A stretch of 64,000 bases of DNA, taken from Axinella damicornis (lineage: Eukaryota; Porifera; Demospongiae; Axinellida; Axinellidae). The notes under the pieces are model-generated. The model worked only from the letters and a program-made list of their open reading frames with translations, did no database searches and was not told where the DNA came from. Positions 12,827 to 23,800 of the stretch are shown here, piece after piece. Position numbers and translations under genes: made by a program. Position 1 is the first letter of the stretch, and each line of letters opens with the position of its first letter. The stretch lies in the NCBI GenBank assembly GCA_963931865.1, contig OZ007510.1:5805399-5869398 (forward strand), in the 5' to 3' direction.

Positions 12827-15081
12827 TCAGTTCTCCTTCCTTTTCCACACGGTGGCATGTGCAACAGTCAACTGGTGCTTACGGATGGTTTCCCTGATGA
12901 CAAAGGGCAGATTCTTCTCTTCCACAAGGTCAAAGTTTTGACTTAGGACCTGTCTGAGTGAGTCGAACCCTTTCACCTCCCTCCCTTCCGTTGTGAACCC
13001 ACCAATCCATTTAGGCTGCAGACAAGGAAGGATTCATACATCACATGCATAGCTATTGGATAGTTCTCTCTCCTGCCTTATTCCTAATTGTCATGAACCC
13101 CTCTCTCATTGCAACAGATGCAACAACTCGAGCTGGGGGCATCAGTAATGGCTTGTACGCAGGGGCATCTTCCCATGCAGATGACATCAGAACAGTGACA
13201 TCCAGCAAAGTCTATGGAGCTGCAAGCAAATCTGTGGTTGCGAGAATTGGATTCTTACTGAGACATGTTGAGAAGGAGACGTTCCAAGGAGAAATCGGAA
13301 GATGTTGCAAGGAGAAGTTGGAAGGTGTATCCTGTATCCCCAGATATCACTCCATTCTATGTAGCAGTGCATGCGTTCCACAGTGGCCATCTGTACAAGC
13401 TAGGAGAAAGCTGATGTTCCTGAAACGCTGCACTCCCTCGGGTTTGGACCGTATAAGCCATACAGCATAGTATAATTGCACGCCAAGGCATCAACTTCAT
13501 CTCAAAATCCCTCTCAATCAGGAAACAATGCTGCACAAGGCGAACGATCGAATCCTTAGCCTCATTCCCAGGCCGAAGGAGAAACGTTCCTCCTACGACC
13601 TGGGAATGAGGTTATAAATGTAAGACCCTGTACTCACATGAATAATGTATACTCAACCAATTACATATTGGCTAGGTATACCTTGGCTGTGTATTGCTCT
13701 AGCCAGGTGTACGGTGAAGTGATGACCAGGATACCACCGTGCACGATGAGATCTGGCAGCCTGTCAAAGAACTTCATGGGTTCTGGCAACCGGCAGATGA
13801 GGTTTCCAGCAAACACGCAGCCAAACTGACCCAGCTGGGGGAGGTTACAGGCATCACCTACTATGAACTGCACCCGGGTACGATCCTGTGTTTGTGAGCA
13901 AGTATATATGTCACACCATAATCTGTTCAGTAGCCAAGTGTAATTGGCATACTAAACAAAAACATCAAGGTGCAAAGGTCAAAGTTCATGGTCACACTAC
14001 TACATAGTCTGCATGTCAAATTTTAACTTAACTGGCTGACTGTACTGCACTCTTACAATGCTAGGTTGACTTGCTGACTGTACTGCACTCTTACAATGCT
14101 AGGGTCCACACAGGCTGTCTTCGTTTCCCCTAGCTCTCCCTCAGTGGTAATCCAGTAGTTTGTCTGACCTGCCACCTTCAGCTCCTGACATTTGGCTATG
14201 AATGCCTGGGCAAGTGTTATATGTGCTCATCATCACAGTTCAAACTAACTGGCTAGAGAGCATGTAGGCTCGGAACCAGACACCCAACCCAAAGGGGGGG
14301 TATGGGAGTCTGGTATCGAGACTAGTGAGCATGGTAACCGTACTGCATGCATAGCTTTACCCTGACATACGTGAAACGACATAGAGAAATTCATACTAAA
14401 AATAGTTCCCAGGCCTCATCCAGCTTGACGTCACTTGCAGTACAGTGGGTGGTGGCTTGGGAACCAGGCTACCAATATATTCCTGTGTGGTTGGGTGTAT
14501 CCATGCCTAGTATATTAGCTCGCGCACCAACCAAGCTCGCGCTTCAAGTAGTTTGAAACAGACAATTCAGCCACTATACAGTGGCCCTCATCAGTGCTTG
14601 TATTTTCACTGATGAGGGCCACTGTATAGTGGCCGAAATGTCTGAAATATTTGGTGTGGCTACCAATAGAGTTTACACCGAGCACACCAAGAAAGGTACA
14701 AGGATCATACTGTACCTATTCTTCCACCTTGTGCATGCTGGCACTATAAAATACGCTAGCTCAGATTTGAATCCCCTGCAACACAATTATTTGTATCACT
14801 TCCTGCTCGGCAAGAAATCCAACTAATATTATAGTTTCCATGCAGGGACACATCCGACCAGCTATACTTTCTTTTGATATGAACATACGTCCTTGTATGT
14901 ACCGTAATCTCCCGATAATATGCCCCCCTCGAAAATGAACCCACTCCCCATTTAGGGACCAAGGGTTGTACCCTTAGCAGGTATGTTGGTCAATAGACCA
15001 CTCGCACCAAACTAAGGAATGCATGAAGACACATGCAATTACTGTACTCTCCCAATAATTTTCACATGCATGGACAATGAT

Positions 15082-15112
<31 letters not shown>

Positions 15113-15880
15113 ATTTTGAGTTTTCAAAATAGGCCCACCCACTGCACATGCAAAATGTCCTTGTCTGTATGAGTGCACTCAACAGTAGTCTGAGATGTCT
15201 TGGCCAGCAGTGATGTGATGTGGAGCACACAGACAATCTTTGTGACCAGCTGCCTCCGATAAATTTGCAGTGCACTGCTATTACTAGGCTGGACAATACC
15301 ACACATGAGAAGGTACAAACATCAGAGCAACATCGTATGCTTGTCATGCACCAGTACACCACTGATTAAGCAATAATAAAATTCATTGGAAAACAGTGCC
15401 TGTAGTTTCCTCAGCTACCACCCTGCAAGAGTGAGTGGGAGAGTGATGCTCCATGCAGGGTTCCCCAGCCCCCGACTAGCTGGCAGACCACTGGCTCCGA
15501 CCAGGGAGTTGTACAGTGGCTGAGCAGCAGTGTCTGCAGCAGCTGGCAGCTTCCTCAGCTATCGCCATGAGTGCAGCTGGAGACTAGGAAGACAGCTACA
15601 TCTAGAGTGCATGGACCCCAGTGTCTGCTAGGAAGTTACGAGCTTCCTCAACTGCCACCATGACTATGAACCTTGGCCACTAGAGGGGACCTCAAAGTTT
15701 TCTCCCTGACTTGTGGGGTGCACACTGTGATATGGCTTGCCAGCTATTTTACTTCAAGCATGGTGCATCAACCCTGGAGCATTGCTGAGTCACCAGTTAT
15801 ACTCATGGTGAGCAAAAATGAGACTGTTAACTTCCTGGAAGACACTATGTACTCCCAGCCCTGGGCCAGTGGTCTGCTGT

Positions 15881-15928
<48 letters not shown>

Positions 15929-16953
15929 CTAGCAGCTAGACTATGCTCCAGAGTGCCCCTCAGAGATCCACAGCAGACCACTGGGAGTACATTCCGTTCC
16001 TTGCCTTTGTTTTTCGGGGAGCCATCAGTTGTTCTCATGGTGGTAGCTAGTAAGTTGAGGTAGCCAGTAACTTCCTAGCAGACAATGTGGTTCAGGCACT
16101 ATACGTGTGTCCCGGTATTCACCAGTTGCACTCATGGCTGAGAAGCTACAGTGACTGCATGTGCCTACTCACTTGTATGGCAGTGTGGTTTGATTTGGCA
16201 GGGTTTGTGGGAAGAAAAGTAAGTCACATAAACAGTGGTATGATCATCATACATAGCCTCGTTCCCAGGCCTTCTCACCCCAGTGTTTGTCGCTTGCAGT
16301 ACTAACGCTGGGGTGAGAAGTAGGTCTACTTGGAACGAGGCTACATCAAGTACCTTCATTGGTGTGCTCATACTCAGTATAGAAACGTATTCAATGGTAG
16401 CCATGTACAATACGGTACATGGAGTACCTTCACAGGGCTGAAGGGCATGGCAGCTACCATATGAAAATCATGATGGTAGGCATGTATGTAGTCTCGGTAC
16501 CAGTGCGAGGGTCTGGTACCGAGACTAGCATGTATGCATCATGGGTAAACACGCTACTGCAGCATAGCTTTACCCTCACCTGGGAGTAATCCAGCCCCAC
16601 CACCTCATTGTACTCCCGAGCCAGTTCAAAGGAGGAGCGACCTACCGAACAGCCCACATCCAGCACTCGGTTCAGCACACCATCCTGTGAGTGGAATCAG
16701 TGGAAGGCCTGGAGTAATATACCTGCACAGACACTTGTCCTTGGGGAGCTCATATAACACAATTTAACATAAAGGTCATTCGGGGGCTTACTGTCTTGTG
16801 CTTGATGCATAACTCTGCACAGCGTTTAGGGAAGTCGAGAATCTCTTTTGACACAAACAGGTATTCCACGTACTCTTCTGCCGGACAGTAGTGGAAGGCA
16901 AGGTATTCATCGACCACCTTCTGAGCCTCGTAGGGATTGGGTGAGGACTGCAT
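12827..16953 (-). CDS. OvoA-type 4-mercaptohistidine N1-methyltransferase-like protein, copy 2
   Basis: Paralogue of the gene at 6326-8788 with the same five-exon, phase-0 structure: 16792-16953, 16580-16684, 14095-14205, 13682-13885, 12827-13015; stop at 12827-12829; 256 residues. The first four exons have exactly the same lengths as in copy 1. It keeps [33 protein letters not shown] and [11 protein letters not shown]. In place of FGPKEALGF it has FVSKEILDF, a change in an otherwise conserved N-terminal motif. The C-terminus ends KRKEN. All five exons keep open frames and splice sites, so it looks functional. Introns are larger because of inserted MITEs and a LINE relic. It is divergent from Rab32, 854 bp apart. 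Confidence 0.83.
13061..13480 (+). mobile_element. LINE-type reverse transcriptase relic
   Basis: One frame reads [15 protein letters not shown] and later [15 protein letters not shown], matching the palm region of non-LTR reverse transcriptases (LSP.LF..VMDP; ADD catalytic motif). It is short, lacks the flanking domains and sits antisense in the last intron of methyltransferase copy 2, so it is a dead fragment. The family (CR1/L2-like or other) was not determined. Confidence 0.6.
13557..13614. mobile_element. Palindromic MITE, TAGCCTCGTTCCCAGGC family
   Basis: Arms TAGCCTCATTCCCAGG and CCTGGGAATGAGGTTA around a short loop, in the last intron of methyltransferase copy 2. No exact target duplication seen. 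Confidence 0.6.
14266..14323. mobile_element. Palindromic MITE, TAGTCTCGGTACCAGAC family
   Basis: Arms TAGGCTCGGAACCAGAC and GTCTGGTATCGAGACTA. The flanking nonamers GAGAGCATG and GTGAGCATG differ at one base. Confidence 0.6.
14552..14650. mobile_element. Foldback of about 100 bp with CACTATACAGTGGC arms
   Basis: Two arms of about 45 bases (GCCACTATACAGTGGCCCTC and its complement) surround a loop CTTGTATTTT. The GGCCGAAATGTCTG edge resembles sequence seen near transposon ends. No coding content. Confidence 0.5.
15082..15111 (+). repeat. Poly-G tract, about 30 bases
   Basis: Uninterrupted G run in the large intron of methyltransferase copy 2. Confidence 0.85.
15849..15993. repeat. Poly-G tract (47 G) bracketed by an inverted repeat
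   Basis: The G run at 15881-15927 sits between GTACTCCCAG...CCAGTGGTCTGCTGTG on the left and CACAGCAGACCACTGGGAGTAC on the right, which are complementary. The G run therefore lies in the loop of a potential hairpin. Confidence 0.7.
16254..16343. mobile_element. Palindromic MITE, TAGCCTCGTTCCCAGGC family, 90 bp
   Basis: Ends TAGCCTCGTTCCCAGG and GGAACGAGGCTA; the inner arms CTTCTCACCCCAG and CTGGGGTGAGAAG also pair. Flanks CATCATACA and CATCAAGTA match at 7 of 9 bases. Confidence 0.65.
16489..16527. mobile_element. Palindromic MITE, TAGTCTCGGTACCAGAC family, 39 bp
   Basis: Ends TAGTCTCGGTACCAG and CTGGTACCGAGACTA. Exact 9-bp target duplication GCATGTATG at 16480-16488 and 16528-16536. Lies in an intron of methyltransferase copy 2. 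Confidence 0.78.
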
Positions 16954-17807
16954 GATTGTACAATTAATGCAGATGACTTGTGTATACCGGTAACAAATAT
17001 CATCCTAGGTGCTAATTGCGCAGATATAACATCATGTGCCCAAGGAGAGAAAAAAACCCGACATGGAGAGGTGATAACATTATAGAACATAATGTGTCGT
17101 CACTCATTCCAACCTTGGTGAGACACATGATGTTAACTTCCTGTTTGCAATATTGGAGGCCATGAAATCACTCTTAGTGGTGGCTCTCTGGCACCGGACT
17201 ATGTGGGGGAGGAATCAGGCCCAGATTGTGGGTGAAATAACCATCAGCCAATGCTATACAGTAGGTTTGGATGGGACTAATTCTCGGAATGGAAGTGAAC
17301 AGTGTGGCGTAGGAAGCTGTTGGAACATGGCGGGCACTGAAGGTAAGGTGCGCGTGCAAAGGACTTACCAAAAATATTCGGGGGGGGTATGTGCCACCTG
17401 TGCCCCCCACCGGTCCTATGTAGGGGAGTGGCTTCCTCCACCCCTGCAAGGCGTGCTGCAAGTGACTGCCCCTTATGAAACCCTGCCATCAAATGATGTA
17501 AATTTGTCTAGACTGGACATTTTATCAACCATGCAGTGTATACCAAGTCTAGTGTACACCCTCGTCTCATTGGTACACTCCAAATACATGACTGCAGAGG
17601 CATACCATGGCTGTAGTCACAGGTCAGTATCTGGGAGCAGAGGTCCAGTTCCGGGGTCAAGTTTTGCGGACATTCCACGACATACGGTTTCGAACCGACG
17701 ACAATGGAATAACCATAGACCGGGACCGGCGACCGGAGGTTTACATGTGTATAACGCGTGGGTGTGCCACGCCCCTCTAGCGTAGATGACATGGACGAGC
17801 ACGAAGG
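16954..17807. promoter_or_regulatory. Divergent upstream region of methyltransferase copy 2 and Rab32
   Basis: 854 bp between two oppositely oriented start codons, so it must contain both promoters. No TATA box or initiator could be pinned down. A 210-codon open frame at 17153-17785 has no recognisable family and is treated as chance or 5' leader. Confidence 0.4.
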
Positions 17808-20800
17808 ATGAATGGAGGATTTGACAGCAGTGAGCGAGTGCAGGAGCACTTGTATAAAGTATTAGTGATAGGAGACTTCGGAGTAGGTAAGCACCCAAGG
17901 TTGCAGCTAGCTAGCTAGCTATCGTACAAATGTATGAATTGGTACGATTTTCAACTAGCTAGCTAGCTGTGCTACAAATGTGTGAAGTGGAAGTTTCAGC
18001 TAGCTAGCTATCCTAAGGATGTGTGAATTGAAGTGCGGATTTTTTTTTTGTCATGTATAATATACCTCTACTCTGTAATGTATTAATTACCTTGAGTCTT
18101 GAGACTAGATAAGCCTATGGCCAGTTTAGCAGGACATGGCCAGTTTAGCAGGATATGGCCATCCACTGCAAAACATAAGCCTGCCTCTAGGTTTAGATTA
18201 CCTCTTGCAGCTTGAAGAATGAAGTTTCTATTATGCCTATGGTTGACCCCACTGGGAGTCCTGTGATTACCTGCACTGCATGCATGGCATGCACCTAGTT
18301 ACAAATTCCATTACACGTTCACACTTCACTTTGTGTATTCCCTCTCTCTACAAACATTGCTGTCTGCTGCTTGTGAAATGTGACAACAGGAAAGGTCAGT
18401 ACTGTAATCTGTTTGCACTACATACTGCTGGCATGCGAACACGACACTTCACTTAGCCAAGATGCAGGAAGTCGCCCTAATTTGTAGCACAACATCTTCT
18501 TTAACTACTAGGAGAGGGGATCAAGATTGGTACATTAGCCAACTTAGTGTGACTGTGTGGCCAAGTGGTTAAAGCACTCGACTCAAAGTTTTTGATTGAC
18601 CCATGACTCCCACTGTACGACTTGCATGGCTAGCACCTAGCTGAATATCAGGTGTTCAATATTATCATTGTACTGTGCACCTGAGCCAGATATGGCCATA
18701 GCAGCTTCTGGGATATTGCATACAGTCACAACTACTACTACCTAGTTTGTAAACTTTGGAATAGTGCTAGAGTAGTGGGTATGTACCTATTAATGCAGTA
18801 ATTAAATTAATGTGAATAATAATAATTAACTGACCATGCATTCCCCATTCTTTTGCAGACTTCCATAATAAGAAGATATACAGAAGGTAAATGCAAATTG
18901 CAATGTTAGCAGCTTATCGGTCATAACCAGGCGTTCAGGTCACATCAAAGGAGCTGCATCATCCTTGTGGTTCCTGTGCTGTGGTAAATTACTATCTTGG
19001 CAGTGGTATGCAGTGGAAGCCAACTGCCCTTTCAGATCAGATTGCTGTCTTTGTATTATGGCAGTGCACACTCAGTGATCCTCCCCACTGATCATTATCC
19101 TGTCTATTAGCCCCAGCTTGCTGAACTTTTCTGTATACGTAGCTTGCAAAAATGTCATCGAAAAACCTATAATGGTAGGCCCCAGCAAAGGTACAGTCAC
19201 ATCCAGCATTACTATTCTGTAATCAGTGGATGGAAAAAGTGCTCTAGTTTGAGGAACTGCCGTAACAATACATAATTATCCATATAAAATCCAATGATAA
19301 TATATGGAGCCGTAAAACGATAACGTAATGAAACAGCAGTGTACTACCACTTATATACAAAGATGTGATGTGCAGTACTAAAGCAAAATAGAGTAAAACA
19401 GACCAGTGTACTTACAAAGATGTGATGTGCAGTACTAAAGCAAAATAGAGTAAAACAGACCAGTGTACTTACAAAGATGTGATGTGCAGTACTAAAGCAA
19501 AATAGAGTAAAACAGACCAGGTGATTGACAAGATATGATATCCAATACTTCAACAACCACAACTGTTTAAAATTGGGGTGGAGCAATTATTAATGGTCGG
19601 CAAAATTCCTTGATACATTGAGATATACTTTTAGTTTCAATGGACAAATCAACCTCTCCAGATGATTTGTGCGACTTATAACCACAGCACTATGTACTAT
19701 CAATGTGTCATTGAGTTCAAACCTGAACAGTCTTCACGCTGAAGAGAGACTGCTCTAATGTGTGCATATTCTTGTTTACAGATGTCTTCTCACCAAACTA
19801 CAAGCTGACGATTGGTGTTGACTTCTCTCTGAAGACCATTTCATGGGATTCGAACACCAAGATCAACCTGCAGCTCTGGTGGGTGTGTTACATATATAGA
19901 AACTTGCATGATCTTGTGTTGGTTAGAAAGGAAGTTCTTTCAGACATCAATATCACACAAGTGCTTAGCTACATGTAACAGCACTCTGCTGACACAGACG
20001 GAACTCAGCTTATGCAATAAGTGACCTGGCCCATTGTGCCTTATCACCTCACATGACATCTTGATAGTGTGCACTAGACAAACACCTCTCAGCACAGTTG
20101 TTACAGTGGTGTGTGTATACTCACTCTCTTTCTGCATGCAGGGACATTGCTGGGCATGAGAGATTCGGCCACATGACAAGAGTCTACTACAAATATGCGT
20201 GAGTGAAAGGAGTCTCATTCCGAGACCTTCCCTAGAGTCTGAGAATGAGCCTGCTGAGCATGATACATTCGTACTGTGCGTGCGAGAGTTTATTCCATTG
20301 TTTCTTACGTGCAGGATTGCAGCAATTGTTGTATTCGACTTAACAAGGTATGACATAAATAAGCTCCTTATGTGTGAACTCTTGGCTCAAACACATAAAC
20401 CTGCAGTATGTAAAATGTTCACTTAGTAAGTCTCATTTACATACACGCAGTGATCTAAGGATGAAACCATAAGATGCACATACAAATCACTAGTCTCATT
20501 TGAGTGGATAACAGGGAAGGCCTGCATGCTTCCTAATTATAGAACTGCAATTAGTATGTTACCTCTAGTTATTCTGTGCTAGACTATGTCTGCAGAGGCA
20601 TGGCTAAATCAGCTTAGTTGTTGTCATGCTGCATTGCAGCCTTAAGTTGCTACTCAGCCTCTGCAGGCATCCTGCAGTGCTTCTCACTCAGTTTAAGAAC
20701 CAGCACATGCTGTTAGCTGCCACATGAAAGCAGTTCAAACTAGATCACTTTTGGAGATGCTCTGGTGGCGTGTAGTGGCATGTTTACTACTGTGTCAAGG

Positions 20801-23800
20801 GCGTACATTTGTCTGCTTATCCTTACCCTACAGGGTGATGAGGTTAGGTCATGTGATCATGAATATATTAATGTGACATATTTGCAATCTTGTGTAGCCA
20901 ATAGTGCATTGTGATCAGATATTCATGTGTACTCCGGCAGACAAGTGACATATGAATCTGTGCTTAAGGTGAGCTCACTAGTGTATGCGATCAGTTTGCT
21001 TCTAACATGTAAAATGCATGGCCCTAACTAACACAACATTACACATTAGCTCCAACACTGGCTTAACATTAGTTCTATAACTAACGTACGTTAGCTCGTA
21101 TATTGGCTCAGTATCTAACATGTAGTTAGTTTTGTAATATTACACTCACGTAATTACACTCACATGAGCTCCATATCTAACATTTAAATTACCTCGTGTA
21201 CATTAGCTAACATGACTGTGTGTATCTAACATGTACATTAGCTCACGTATACTGACAGGAAAGTCAATGTTCCTTCCGCTATGGCAAAAATTTACCCAGG
21301 ACTGCCACATTTGTGATTCTTGCTCAGCCCTCCATGTCATCTTTAGAATTCTGTTTCTGCTGCAGTGGTTAGCAGATGTTACACAGAAGGTCATGTTAGA
21401 GAATGGAGATCCTGTGCCCATCTTGCTTCTGGCAAACAAGGTGAACGTTTCATTTTTTATTATAGAGCTTGAAATTCCAGGATTCTGTTGCTATAGCAGT
21501 GACAACCCCTTGAACCCATATGTAAATGTACAAGTAACTTCCCTCGCTTCAGCTAATGCATGCTCCCTTATTACATCCACGTGTGTCCGGCGCCAGGCAG
21601 AAGTCTGTTGAGCTCTTGCCCCTTCGTGGCATTCACATTCGTGTGGCACACAACAGTTCTCCCTTCAGCGGGGTCTCGCGATCTCCCACCCCTCACCGTA
21701 TCTGTGTCAGTCCGCCGTAACTCATTACTCTGAATCACTGTCAACCTTGTGTGTTAGCGTCTCTGGGAAAGAGCATTAGCACACTGCTTGATATCAAGGC
21801 CAAGTAAGTACAAAGGTCATGCATCACTAGTCAAGTCCTGCCAACTGAATTCCGGTACTCATGTACCACACACATGCTTAAAATCTTAATGTGTTGTCTA
21901 TAGTATACGTAAGTTTAGCCTCGTACCCAGGCCCTCACGTGGAACGCGGAAGAGGGCCTGGTGACACTTGGCAAAATTCCCGTATGTGCTGAGCTCAGCA
22001 GTCTTGATTTCGGGTAGGCGAATCATGTTCGTCCATTGCCAATTACTGCGTAGTAATTACATTCTTCACCCCGTGAAAAGTGTAGCTGTTTGATAAAACC
22101 GCTGTTCTAGCCTTCAAGACTCACCTCTGGTCGCTCCTTGGCAAGGACTTGCTACTTAGCCGTCACCAACAGCTACCTTCCGCGTGATTTCGAATGCATC
22201 CAAGTAAGGAATGTAATCGATTACGCAATTATGCTGACTGAGCACATACGGGAATTTTGCCATGTGTCACCAGGCCCTCTCCCGCGTTCCGCGTGAGGGC
22301 TTGGGTACGAGGCTAACGTAAGTTATGGCCTGCCAAAATTCATCTCCCAAATTTATCGAAGTCCATAGAGTGAGGGAACTCCTGAACGTTTAGGCCATAA
22401 TCAGACACTGTGGCCTTGCTACCATTTACATCTGGTAGCTATGACAACAACAGTGGCACCACATGATGTGGAAATTCCTCATGGGCTTTCCTTCCGATTT
22501 TTCTCCCTTCAAAACTGTAGACAAATTTGGGGTGGGGAGGACTTCATATCGTTGGTGGAGTCTATCTTCATGGTGATCAATGGGTACAAGGGGCTGGTTG
22601 TTGTTTCCATGGCAATGAAGTCTGAAACTTCATTTGAGGTCTATTTTAGGTTAGCGGTGCTGGTTAATGGAAGTCATGGGACTAGAATGTAGAGTATGTA
22701 CACAGCTTCACTTTTATACCCTGAGATACTGGATGTGACGGTGCAAGTCTCTTTTCTTGAGCTACCACGAGGCATTGGTTCTTATACGGGAGGTCACACA
22801 TTTAGTCTGAGTTGCAATTGTGGAATGTTGAATATGCATCACTAATTCCCATGGGTCAGTTTCGGAAGCTATCAACCCATCACTATGTATACCACCCCCA
22901 TACACCAAGGTCCATGGGTGGAACGTGTAGGAATGGGTAATCAGTGTACCTTCCTTCCATGAAGCTTAGAGACTGCTAGAGCAGTCTAAGTGTTAGCGGC
23001 AGACTACGGTATATCAATGTTGCAGCATACCAGATGAGAATGAATGTGTGTGTCACACCATGGGGCAGTGCTGCATGGCCTCTGTTTGCAGACAAGCTGC
23101 ATGAAGTTGCTCAAACATCCTGTAGAGAATTTGATGTGCTGTGTTTCCCCTTAATGCAGTGTGATGTTGAGAATCCCCAGGTGGACCAATCAGTACTGGA
23201 TGGGTTCTGCAAGAAGCATAACATCGCTGGATGGTACGTAGGAATCATTCACGGCCTCACTTGTAGTTTTGGGTCCTGATAAGAGTGGCCAATTGATTTT
23301 TGGCATGAAACAAACAGATTTCAGCAAATGAAATCCATTTTAAATTACAGCTGATGGATTCTTATATCCAGCGTGTAGGTATATTGCTTCCTGTATAAGC
23401 ATCGAAAACAGGAAGCAATCCTTGCAGGGGTTTGTTTGACTCCCACCTCCCATCTCATGGTGGCTGAGAGTCATACAGCTGCAGCAGTGGTGCTGTATGG
23501 TGTGCTAACCCAGTGAGACTTTCACCATGGCAACCAGGTGCTGCTCTCTGCGGCAACCAGGTGCTGCTCTCTGCGGCAACCAGGTGCTGCTCACTGTGGC
23601 AACCAGGTGCTGCTCTCTGCAGCAACCAGGTGCTGCTCTCTGTGGCAACCAGGTGCTGCTCACTGCGGCAACCAGGCGCTGCTCTCTGCGGCAACCAGGT
23701 GCTGCTCTCTGGGGCAACCAGGTGCTGCTCACTGTGGCAACCAGGCGCTGCTCTCTGCGGCAACCAGGTGCTGCTCACTGTGGCAACCAGGTGCTGCTCT

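Noticed and set aside
17153..17785. 210-codon open frame upstream of Rab32
   Set aside because: No recognisable domain and no splice partners. Its position fits the divergent promoter/leader region.
18551..18630. tRNA gene
   Set aside because: An A-box-like segment exists, but no acceptor stem, anticodon arm or B box folds properly.
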